A stretch of DNA of 64,000 nt, taken from the NCBI GenBank assembly GCA_022495995.1, contig JAFEMH010001452.1, positions 136,501 through 200,500 on the forward strand, given 5' to 3'. A program made the position numbers and the translations under genes. This DNA comes from Adenophora triphylla var. japonica. Taxonomy: Eukaryota; Streptophyta; Magnoliopsida; Asterales; Campanulaceae. The notes beneath the pieces were generated by a model, which ran no database searches, was not told the DNA's origin, and worked only from the letters and a program-made list of their open reading frames with translations. Positions 10,771-21,589 of this stretch are shown here, piece after piece; within the stretch, counting starts at the first letter, position 1; each line of letters opens with the position of its first letter.

Positions 10771-12711
10771 AGGGGCGAGGGACAGTTGACGTTCGCAACT
10801 TGAAGAGTAGGGGAGCCTTCGAGGCAGTTAGAGCGTTGTGGGAGATACTCCCAGACGAGGCTCGGGACGGAGAGAGGAGTCCACAGCAGTTTGTGGTTGA
10901 CTCCGGTTTGGCTGGATTCATCAGCATGGTAGCCGCGGTGGCTTCGACGCAGAGGGCGAGGGCCTTGTACGTTGCCCTGAGCGAGTACTGGTGGGACACG
11001 ACCCACACTTTTCACTTCAGGTGGGGGGAGGCGACTGTGACTCCCACTGACTTTGCGGCGATCACTGGGTTGCCATTCTGGGGCAACACGCTGGTGTGGG
11101 TGGATGGCTACACCCCAGGGCAGTTGTCGGAGCTGCTAGGTTTTTGATATTATTGATGCCAGGGGCTTCGGTATTCGGTACGGGCCGATGGAGGCTCATC
11201 TGAGAAGGGATATTATTGCTTATGTGGAGGGGTCTCCGAGGATGACCGCAGAGCGTCTGGCTCGAGTGTTCATATGGTTTTCTTTGTCATCGACCCTGTT
11301 TCCTACTTCTGACACATCATGTCACTTCCTTTTGCTTGGCTCGCTGGCTGATCTGGACGCCGTGAGAGGGTTTACATGGGGGGAGGCTGGACTGGCCGAG
11401 CTCTACCATGCTTTAGATAGGTTCTCGCGGGGAGAGGAGAACACCTTATGTTATTTTTCGTTTGCTTTGGATGTAAGTTCCCGTCTTTTTCTCTTCCTTG
11501 TCTCATTTTTGTACTCGTATGTATCTGCTCTGTAGCTGACATAACTTTCCATGTGCTTGACAGGTGTGGGCTTTGGAGGTGTTCCGCCCGCAGAGATGGG
11601 AGATCAAGGAGGCCTACGAGTCCTTGTTACCTGCCATGTTGATTTGTCAGAAGGAGGCGAAGAAGCCGGCGTCGTTGAGGGAGGGTACTCGGCTGACTTA
11701 CGAGGAGGTGTCTCTGGCTCTGAGCTGAGAGTTTTCCGAGCGGATCCAGTTGACTTGGTGGAACCGGATTAATGTTGTTGTGGTCCAGGCTGCTAGGGAG
11801 GTCACACGTCGGCGGAAGCTGCTGGTGGGGCTTCATTGTGACGCGATGTATCTGGGGGAGAGGGTGACCTATCAGCATGGTCCAGGGTCCCTTCCTATGG
11901 TGCCGATGGACCCGCCTCCGCACATACAGCATCCTTTGTTGATACCGATGGAGGATCTGGAGCGGTATAGACAGGGCGTGTTCTATACCGAGTTTATCAT
12001 AGAGGGTGCCGACTATGACATCTTCCTGAGGACGAGGTTGAGGAGCCTGCATGTGCTGCACAGGGAGGGCGAGGGCCCTGGATATCCCCGGGACTACCCG
12101 CTCCCTCGCGCTAGGCTGGCGTATGAGGGGCTGGATGGTTCTCGCAGGTGGTTGGTGATCCCTATTCCGGAGGAGACGAGGCCTCGGTACAGAGTGGACC
12201 CCAATGCTATGGTGAGTGCTTTTGATTTTCTGTACTTGATAGTAGCATTCTGCAAATGTTGCATCTGTGCTGTCTGTTTATCTTTTGATGACTTTCCTGA
12301 TTTGCAGGTGTCTGGCCGTACGTACAACCAGGCCGTGAGACGTTTGGACGGGTGGGAAAACTACGCCAGGAGACTCGTGGAGTTCCTGCGGTGTAATTCC
12401 CGAAGGAGTGCAGCTGTGTACGAGCCGAGGCCATCTAGGCCATCTGCAGCGAGATATTCGTCTGCCTCCACAGCTGGTGGGGGAGACTTTACGCAAGGGT
12501 TTGGACAGTTCTCTGGTGAGACAGCGGGGTTCGGAGCTCGTCACTCTTTTTCTCAGGGCACGAATAGGGAGAGTCCTCGGGGTCGCATGCACAGAGGCGG
12601 CCTTTCTCGTATTCCTGCCTGGAGGAATTTGGAGATTACTTGTCCTCGGTGGACCCGGCTACTGCGGGGCAGTACATCGAGTGCTCGGATGACGAGCAGG
12701 ACTCTGAGTAG
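10771..12711 (+). pseudogene. Antisense ORF 1 of element D: plant mobile domain-like protein
   Basis: I recognise the plant mobile domain (aminotransferase-like, PMD) pattern: VRNLKSRGAFEAVRALWEI near the start, then THTFHFRWGEATVTPTDFAA and ITGLPFWG. The gene appears spliced. An acceptor CTGCAG precedes 10771. Introns fit GTAAGT...CAG at 11473-11563 and GTGAGT...CAG at 12212-12307. The last exon is Ser/Gly-rich and ends in an acidic tail (SDDEQDSE) at 12711. Breaks are one extra T near 11140, a TGA near 11725 and a shift near 12550-12600. Antisense PMD ORFs beyond pol are known in Tat elements; their role is not established. Protein length would be about 560-600 residues. The upstream exon is uncertain. 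Confidence 0.7.
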
Positions 12712-13242
12712 TCCTCTTTTCTTTTATTTTTAGACAAAATGTGTGTATTGTCCAAATGATTTGACTTGTACTTGAAAGGGCCTTTGAGGCAGAACCTTGT
12801 ATTTTTCATATTTATTTAGTGATTACCTTCTTTTATTTTCGGCAAATAAGCAAGTAGGTTGATCAAAAATAAATAATAAAACATGCACAAAAATTTGAAC
12901 TGGTCAAAATTTATGTCTATATGCACAGTTATTTAATTAATTGCACTGTTGCACGAGCCCGGGGTGGAAGTGGTGTTGGCAACGGTTGATTGAAACTAGG
13001 GGTGCACGTAGTTTCAATGAGGCTTGAACAGGATATGGTTTGGAAATGTTTCCAAATTGAAAGCAGCTAGCTGCAGAGTTGACCCAGTCAACTTGAAAAA
13101 CAGTCCGGCCGAACTTGGACTCAATTTCCAGATTCTTTTAAATTGCAGTTCAGCTTTTGCAATTTGTGAAAACTGCACATTTGCTTCGATCGATCAACTG
13201 AATTTTTCTCTCAAATTCTTGAAGGTTTTCTTTGCTCTTTCC
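12712..13242. other. Spacer between the two antisense genes
   Basis: This AT-rich stretch has no reading frame I can support. It probably holds the 3' end of the PMD-like gene and the leader of the next. The LTR-like motif AGTCCGGCCGAACTTGGACT lies at about 13101-13120. The start codon of the next gene follows about 120 bp later. Confidence 0.4.
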
Positions 13243-13585
13243 ATGGCTTCATTTCCTAGGCTATCATCTCAGATGCAAGAGCGATACTTGGACAATTTCC
13301 AGTCGTGGGTACGGCACCACACGAGGTAAAGCAAGGGGTTTTTCGAGGGTTGTTACGAAATGAAATCTGTTTGGGCTTTGAAGGAGCTCATGCTAGATTG
13401 GAATCTTTTGAGAGCTGCGGCTTGTTTCTGGGACGTACAGAGGCACGTGTACAACTTTTCGTACAATGAGATTACTCCTACATTTGAAGATTTTCGGGCC
13501 ATATTAGGAGGACCTGCGACGGAACAGCTAGTTCTTCCCTTGGCGGGTGGCATGGCCACTGTTGAGAAGTTAGTGTCTCTGCTTG

Positions 13586-13590
13586 GTATC
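13586..13590. repeat. Target-site duplication GTATC, left of A
   Basis: GTATC precedes the 5' LTR and is repeated directly after the 3' LTR at 41753-41757. The reading frame of the interrupted antisense gene fits through a single copy. Confidence 0.9.
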
Positions 13591-15531
13591 TGTAAGTACG
13601 CCAATCCAATTCGCGTTCCCTTTTTAGGTGCATTTTAAATGATAAAATTGCACTAAGGGGCGTTTTGGTAAATTCCCGGTCCGTTCTGAGACTTCCGGGA
13701 ACTTTTTATTAGTTTCCCGCGAAGGAAGTATTTTTTAGTACTTTTCTTGGACAAAAGGACCTAAAAGGAATAAATCAGCTTGGACCTCTTGGGAATTAAC
13801 CCGGAATGTTCCAGAATCTGGTTTTGGCGCCAGAATCGGTTATGGACGTGGCCCGTCGTGCGACAGCTTGAAGCATGGAAAGTGGAAGCGTTGGGTCGTG
13901 CGACAGTTTAATTCCTTTTCCCATTTACTTATAAATACCAATTCCATTCATTTGTTAAAGGTCTCTCACATTTCTCACACATAGTTCGCACACTTCTCTC
14001 TCTCCTCTCTCTCTCTCTCTATACGCAGATCCATCTTCCCCATTGCAAAAGCTTCCTCAAACTTCAACCAATCTCCCTCACTGGCGACCCAAACTCAACA
14101 CCTCCACACCAATCACCGGCAATCTTCTCAACTTCAACCTTTGCACCAGTTCTCTCCCATCTCCAACCTAACCTAGCTCTACATCACCGGAAACTTCATC
14201 CCACCTCAACCTTCAACACCGTTCTTCCTCCTTCTCCCTCAATCCCGTTCCTCACCAATCCTCTCTGTACCCAAACGCAAACACCATTACCAGCGCCCTA
14301 AATCGCCTCCCTCACCTTCACTTGATCTCCGGCTGAACTCCTCACCGATCCCTATCTCTACCCAGAAACACCAAGTTTCCCCACCAAAGCAGCACCCCTG
14401 TTCCAACTCCTTTTGCGTTATACTCATTCCGGCCTTGAAGCGTCAACAACTGAGCTTGATCTCTCCCTCTCTGAAGCTGATTTTGAAGCTCTCTACACCT
14501 AACTGGGTGTAGAGATCGTGGATACTCCAAGGGTAATTCCTAAATCTCGTTCTTCATCTCTCTGCAGATTATGCTATTTCCCTGTTCTTCATACAAAATT
14601 TGTTAATCTGGGATTTGATTTACTCTGCCTTGGTGCATATTTATGATATTCATGTTCTGGTTCATATGTTTTACATATACAATGGGTTGATCTCTCATTG
14701 ATTCATTGATCTTGCCGTGTTTGATATTATTCTCAGTTGTTCATGGGTTTTTTGCCGTAGTTGGTGTTGGTACTGTTATTCAGGCTAGAACCTGATTGAA
14801 GTGGGCATTGTTATAATCTCTTTTTTGCTCCCAGTTTGATTTGATCTGAGTGCTTAAGCATTGATTTGATATTGGTTGGTCTAGACACCAAATAGAGAAT
14901 GAATCCGTCATATTCATTCTCTTTCATGTGTTTATCCATAATGTGATTTGTGGTATTTGTTGTTTATTGGCCGAGGGAGTGTGGATCTCCCTATATCCAC
15001 ATCCCCTTGGTCAATCTATTCTGAATTCGTTGATTTCTGATTGTGTTGGGATCTGAATTGTTTGTTGTTGGATTTGTGCTCATTTGTAAAGTGTCTGCAA
15101 ACGGCAAGGTTGTGTCACGCGACACCATTGAACCCTCAGGTCCTGTGTCACGCGACACAACGTGCCCTATGCAGAGACTATTATTTTAGTTGTAAGTTCT
15201 GTTTGTTCTCGATGTAAAGTGGGACGTGGCCTCCCAGAGTCAATGGCTTACCAATTGTATTTTCCCCCGTGTTGATTAATAAAACAAAGCACTGATTTGC
15301 ATTTTAATACATATCTTGTCATACACACTTTGCACACACATTTGGATGAATTGAATGTTGAACATTGAAAGACTCGTCCACGGACGAGGCGTGTCGGGTG
15401 AACTCTCGGTTCTTCCCAACACGTAACTTGACCCCCAAACCCATTTTCTCTGTCAAAAAAGGTTTTCAATGTTTCCTCTTAAAAACGGCGTGGCGACTCC
15501 TTTTTATTTTTTTTCGGCGAGCGCACATTCA
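13591..15531 (+). repeat. 5' LTR of element A
   Basis: 1941 bp from TGTAAGTACGCC to GCACATTCA. It holds a TATA box, a CT-rich leader (about 13990-14020), a polyadenylation-type AATAAA at 15278-15283 and two pairs of CG-centred palindromes. One pair (GTCGTGCGAC) is at 13855 and 13895, the other (GTGTCACGCGACAC) at 15112 and 15145. Differences from the 3' LTR are scattered single bases plus about 45 bp near 14175-14225 that the 3' LTR lacks. Confidence 0.95.
13930..13937 (+). promoter_or_regulatory. TATA box in A 5' LTR
   Basis: TATAAATA about 340 bp inside the LTR. A CT-rich stretch typical of plant 5' leaders follows about 60 bp downstream. Confidence 0.65.
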
Positions 15532-15532
15532 G

Positions 15533-15550
15533 TGGCGACTCCGCTGGGGA
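15533..15550 (+). other. Primer-binding site, element A
   Basis: TGGCGACTCCGCTGGGGA lies one base after the LTR end. It matches the Tat/Ogre-type PBS seen in B and D. Confidence 0.85.
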
Positions 15551-18500
15551 CTTGAAACTTGTTTTTCAAAAGTGGGTCAAACTTTCGTGCTTGTTCAACG
15601 TTCACTTCATTCATTTGTGTTAGCTTTGATTGTGTGACATTTTATGTGCTTAAATGCATCTTATGTGCTTTGTTTTATTCCGTTCCCTCCTTGTGTCCCA
15701 TATTTGTTGTCTATGTAGTGCTGGTGCTGGGGCTGAGTTATTGCATTTGCTTGGAGGCTGGGGCTGGTTAATATTATTTGGTTCAGATTCTGGAAGTGAC
15801 CTCATCTGTCATGCGACATAATATGTCATGGCTGTCTTGTGTAGCGCGACAGAAGAGGCCAAATTGCAGGATTCGATTTCTTTGTACAGGTTGTGATTGT
15901 GGGGCGGTCCCCCATGATTAATATTGTTGATCCTTGATTATTGTATCTCTTTGGGGGTGTGTGTGTTTTATTTTTCTTCATTCTTTTTTTCAAATAAATA
16001 AAAATAATAATAAAAAAAATATTTTTTTCGCAAAATAAAGAAAGATAATCATCCGCACACTACATCACGTAGATCTAGAACCCTCGGGTGCGATTGACGG
16101 CATCGCGGACGGTGATAATATTCGCCTACGCTTGAGCGCCTAATGTCAAACCTATCCCCCTAGCGCATTATAGGTGGCACCACACATTTAAACCTTACCC
16201 AAAACGGTTGGTTTTTGACACGCCATTTTTTCAAATACACTAAAATGAATTGTTTCAAAAATTATAATAAGCTTTCGTACCTACCCCAAAACCTAGCACG
16301 TGTGGGCATGTTGCCATACGCAACATGGTTTCACGAGAGGACATGTCATTCCCATGGCATGTTCTAACGAGAGATCATGTCGCTTTGTCAACGTGCATCG
16401 ACGAGAGGTCATGCCGGATTTTTCCTTGAAATTCTTCAGGAATACCCGTTATGCTGCCCAAATTTTTCCAGAAATTGGGGCTGCTCGTCCGTCCCATAAA
16501 TGCTTTGGTTTTGTTTAGGTACTATCTCCTATTATTAATTTTGAACCAATACGTTTGGTGTATTTTTGGATGATGTGTCCATAGGTTCCCCCGAGATCTA
16601 GATTGCATGAAATAAAGGATTAGCTTTTCCCAACCGTTCATCGGACTTAAAAGATACCGATTTTTACTTGAACATTAATAAGCGTTGCACGAGTCCGTCT
16701 CCTTTCCCGCTCTTCCCTCTCCCGTACCTTCTCAAAGTTCTCTACCCTCCGTCTATACACGCTCTTACCTCTTCACCTCTGCAAGGCTGTGGCAAGTTGG
16801 GTGTGCACTTGTTTTCGGCGCTCATTGGTCCACATTCCCGAGGCGGAAGCAGTTCAAGTACCCGAGTGATCGTTCATATGATTCGTAATCCAAAATGCTC
16901 GGTACAAAGAAGATTATGGCCCACCAGTCTGGAGGTTCGTAGCCCATGGGTCGGCAGAGTGCAAATGGTGCATCCAACGAAAAGTGGCAGGCTACCCTCG
17001 AAGCTGTTTTTCCTCGCAAGCGGGAGGCCCGGTTGTTTGCTCAGATTGCTAAAGATAAGGAGGGCGACTTATGAAGGACAGAATGATTGAGAAGGGTCCT
17101 CACCGCACCGATGACAATGATGCTCTTCCGTCCATCCAATGTTGAAGAAGTCAATCAGTCCTCGTAGGATCTAGAATGTCCACTGTCGGACATGAGTCTG
17201 TCGAGTCCAAGTTGGACCAATTTTTGCTTTGCAGTGATAAAATCTTTGTTTCTCTTCTTGCCAGTTTCGAGACATAACTAGCATACCTACATTACACTCT
17301 ATTGAAATGGTATTATTCCAAATGATCACTTGTGCTGCTCACTGACCAATGCTTTGAAATGACTAATGTTTAAATTGATCAGAGTGAGAAAATCGACTGA
17401 TATCCCCATCTCGCATCCCCTGTGCTCACGTATCTTCCTTCATCTTCGCTATCTCGTTGTTCGATGAATTTGCACGGATCTTTCTAAAAGTAAGCTTAAG
17501 AGAGCAAATGAAGACCTGATCTCGTTCGGACCATCCGGTAGGGACTGCGGTTGAAACCTTCACCCTTAGGAGAACCATTACCTCACCCTCACTAAATAAT
17601 ACCCCTTCAATTCAAGATCGGCACATTTTGAAACCCATTCAGCCATCACCAAAAGAAGAGGGACTATCCTTGAGGCTCCCGCGATGCAAAAGAAGATTGA
17701 CCATCTCCAAGCTCAAGAATGGCGAAAAGCAATGATCCATCCTGGGGACTAGCTGAAATTCTCCTCTCAAAGTCAAAATTGAAAAAAAAAGAGACAAAAA
17801 AATATAAAGAATAAAAAAAAGAAAAGAAAGAGAGCCTAGTCCCCAGCGATTCTCTCAAAAGCAAAGTCAAAGGATCCGGTCGTTACTCAAAGAGGAGTCT
17901 CAGAGTGAATAAAGAGACATCATGGATGTCCCCTCACCACTACCTTGACCAGTCCCAAGCCTTCCTATCGATTTTAGAGGACATTCCCATTCCCATTACC
18001 ATTACCCTTACCTTTGCCTAAAGCCAAAGCCAAGATTGACCTCTAGTTCTTAGAGGCATTGAAGAGACAACCACAGATTTCCCTCACCTTAGAAATCCCA
18101 AACACACTTCCCTGCAAGCCAACCTCTCATCTTTAGAGGTTCAGTCAGCAAAAAAGCCTAGCCGACCTCTCATTTTAAGAGGTCATGATATCCTAAATCA
18201 CCCGAAGACCGATCGAAATCTCGAGACCCAGTCGCAGTTCCTACCGGATAGCAATTTCATTCCAATACCGTCGAGATCTAAAACAGATTATTGCTTAAAG
18301 CGGAGCCAAGTCCATCCCGGCTCAAAGAACCGTCAAGCGAAGATTGTGCAAATTCTATCCGTCCATTCGACGTCGCATGTGAGCATATCTCATTTCTCCT
18401 CCGCAAACACCTGCCATGAATGTCCCACTGGGGCTTCACATTCGTGTCTCCCAGCGACACTCCAAGAGGACATGTTCTTTCAATTCTTAAAATCTTCAAA

Positions 18501-20695
18501 GGTCCTCAAATCCCCAAATTTCACCGTTCATTCTTTTCATTTGGGATAAGCCCGAACTACGGCGACCTGAGCTCCTCCCAAGGAGGGGAACGTAGGCAAC
18601 CATAACTGGTCCGGTCGAAATCCCAAACAGATCTTGAAAAATCTGGTCTCCTCAAGGACCATGCCCATACACTGTCTATCCTTCCGAGTTTGATTCTCGA
18701 TATCAGTGGGCTTTCTCCTCAGGATTGATAAAGATATTTGCTCATATCGGCTTTGGTGGTTGAATAACCCGAACATCAATAAAGGGTTTTAAGCAGCCTT
18801 GTGATCATCACGAATAAGACAAGTTTTCAAGTGTATCAACAAGTCTTCTCTTGCTACATCATAGGAAGATAGAGCTAAACACCGTTTTGGTCAGCAGGGG
18901 CTTCCATACACTCTTCCACACCATGTGATACTTATACTCTCCCAAAAGAGTCAAACCTAAAGCGAGAGTGTCATACAGAAAATCGGGATACATTCCCACC
19001 CTCGAAAGATATGCCCCTGCACGTAAACATTTCCGAGTCTTGTCCAGCGACTGATTGACTACGATTTTAAATGATGGGTTGCCTCTTCGGCCACAAGATG
19101 ACTCTGCCTGAGATAAGATGCACGGAATTTCCTTAAGCTGGGGCTTTGGTTAAGGTGTCCCTCCGGCTCTCCTTACCAAATTCCCTCCATGATTGCTTTA
19201 CACTGTCAACTGGGGCTTCGCCAAGCCAGGATCGCTCTCTGCCCCCCTCTACTGCTTGCTGTCTCAGACGCACGATGCACTTTATCCTCACTAGCAATGG
19301 ACCCGCTGCAATCTGTACTCCTGGAAGCTTCCCCGACTTGCCTAAGCTGCACCGTATCATCCTATAACGGGAGAGGGTCCACCTCATTATAAACACTTGT
19401 CGTCCCATACACAATCCCTCATAGAGCAACTGATACAGACATATATGCTCACCAAGCCGTGCAAAAAAACCCTACTTCCTATTCCATCCCCAGCTGAGAT
19501 GGACTTGTGCAACCAAAAGATTAATAATGCATAAGCAAAAAGACTAATAAAGTGCAAAGTGCCTTGAAGTGTTGTGTTTTCCTCCGCCGCAGGGTACAAG
19601 GATCAAGTGATCGTAGTTTGATCGTGAGGACTGCCCCTCGAATCACAGTTCTGGACAGGGATTCCAAATCCTGCAGATGTTAGACCCCGCCTTTATTATA
19701 TTCATAAGGCCCAGAACTACGAATTGGATTGATTCCCTTTTTAAGGGATACGTAGGAATCCTTTCCCCAAAGGTCCAGCCATCAGATCTCACCAGCATCA
19801 TATGAAAGAGCCCCAGCTGCCCCAGAGTCCAAACAATAATGCTCACCAGTCTCGGCGACTTCAAAAGCCTATTTTGCATGATAAGCCGAGACAAAGAGTC
19901 CGCATCTGTCAATCTCCCCAGCAAACGTCGACAAGTGATAGCCTCAGCCCCCAAACAAAGCTTGTCAAAGAAAGAAGAGCCCCGGCTGCCCCTAGAATCC
20001 AGACAATAAAGCTCACCAGCCTTTACAATTCCAAAGACAATTTTGAAAAGACCGCCCCGTGAACAGCCACCCAGCAAGCGTCGACAAGTGGTATAGGTCC
20101 CTCCAGCAGCCATGATTACAAGCAGTAGCATGAGACCCCTCCGGAAGCTACACCTATCCCCAACAGAACCAATGGTAGGATGAGACTCTAGACAGCTATC
20201 TCCCAACAGCAGTTATAGCTTAAGACCCTCCGGCAGCCACATCTACCCCCGCAAGTCCAATGATCAACGGAGCTGCACCGAATCTCAAAGATTGCCCCTC
20301 AAAGCAGATCCGGGATGGAAAAGTCCGCGCCTATCTGAATCTCCCCAGGGCATGTCAAAAGCCATAAGCCCCACCTTCAGCCGTCAATAAGAGTCGCTAC
20401 CCAGCAAGCGAAGTCCCCGGCTTACCAAGCAAAGCTAGGGACACAAGAGCCGAACCGTCGATAATTTCCGCTGCCCAGCAAGCCAGAGTCCCATCACCGA
20501 AGTACCGACAAAGTCCCGCTGCCCAGCAAGCAACCCCCGTCACAGTGATTATGGTCCCAGATCAAAGCCAGCAGCCAAACACAGAGAACCCCACCACCAA
20601 AGCAAGAATTCGCTGCCCAGCAAGCAAGAGTCCCTGTCAGCAGCAGTAGTAGCATATGACCCTCCGGCAGCTACACCTATCCCCAGCAGAACCAA
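15551..20695 (+). other. Internal region of element A, left of the CACTA insertion
   Basis: About 5.1 kb without a coding region I can defend. It is the inverted counterpart of 1-5884 in B. Recognisable blocks are CGAGAG/CATGT repeats at 16320-16415, the short frame at 16895-17074, an A/G-rich stretch at 17785-17840, the ACCTCT hairpins at 17966-18185, stem-loops at 18557 and 19717, and degenerate about 50-bp repeats at 20080-20690. It is best read as leader plus non-coding filler of a large retrotransposon derivative. Confidence 0.7.
16895..17074 (+). other. Short conserved frame, element A copy
   Basis: Counterpart of 4362-4548 in B. The last 15 residues are unchanged apart from the context; upstream the frame differs by several substitutions and no start codon is clear. 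Confidence 0.3.
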
Positions 20696-21260
20696 CACTA
20701 CCAGAAAAAGGTCATTTAGCGACGGAAATTTCCGCCGCTAAAATTATATTTCCGTCGCTAAAATAAATCACCGACGGAAAAATTCCGTCGGTGGTCCACC
20801 GCTACCAGCTCGTCGCAGTGCTCCGACGGGTCAATTTCCGCCGCTATTTTTTTCTTTTACCGACGGAAATTAATTCCGCCGGTGAATTAATGGTTTCAGC
20901 GACGGAAAATTCCGCTGCTATATTAATTTAATTTAATTAAATTTTCATTTCGCCGCGGAAATTTCCGTCATTGTAATAAAAATTAATTTAATTAAATTAA
21001 TTTCGGCGGAAATTTCCGTCGCCGTAATAAAATTTAAATTAAAATTAAATTATTTCAATGAATTTACCGTCGTCGAAATTATTTAATTTTAATTTAAATT
21101 TTATTACGACGGAAATTTCCGCCGCCGAAATTAAAAATTAAATAAAAATTAAATGATTATAGCGGCGGAAATTCCGTCGCCGAAATTAATTTATTTAATT
21201 AATTTTAATTTCAGCATTAATTTCAATGACGGAAAATTCCGTCGCCGATTCTCAAATAAA
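20696..21260. repeat. Left terminal inverted repeat and subterminal repeats of CACTA F
   Basis: After the terminal repeat come about 15 copies, in both orientations, of a motif around GCGACGGAAATTTCCGTCGC, spaced by AT-rich sequence. Such subterminal motifs are binding sites for the accessory transposase in the En/Spm system. Confidence 0.85.
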
Positions 21261-21401
21261 TTTTAAAAAAATAATTTAAAATATCAATAAACCAAAATTT
21301 TTGTACCCGATATAACATTTCAATTTATAAAACTAAAACTATAAAAACTAAAATTCAAATATCAGCGTACCAAATAAAAACTAAATACCACCGTACCAAT
21401 T

Positions 21402-21520
21402 CGGGAGGGGGGAGGGGGAGAGGGGGAGAGGGGGGGAGGGGGGGAGGGGGAGAGGGGGGAGGGGGGAGAGGGGGGAGGGGGAGAGGGGTGGAGCGGGGGG
21501 AGAGGCGGGGAGGGGCTCCC
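21402..21520. repeat. Polypurine GGGGAGAG-type minisatellite
   Basis: About 120 bp of almost pure G and A on the plus strand, just 3' of the accessory transposase frame. A proline-rich frame on the opposite strand is an effect of the C-rich repeat and is not called a gene. Confidence 0.8.
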
Positions 21521-21589
21521 GCGGGTATCAAATGTCTCAAATGTTTACAAACAAGTATAAATTAATACAAAAATGTCTAAAAATGTCTA

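Noticed and set aside
14342..14530. Minus-strand frame in the A LTR, repeated at 40562-40750
   Set aside because: Same LTR sequence in both copies, antisense to the leader, with no known domain.
21355..21540. Proline-rich frame on the minus strand
   Set aside because: It is the complement of the GGGGAGAG minisatellite downstream of the transposase stop.
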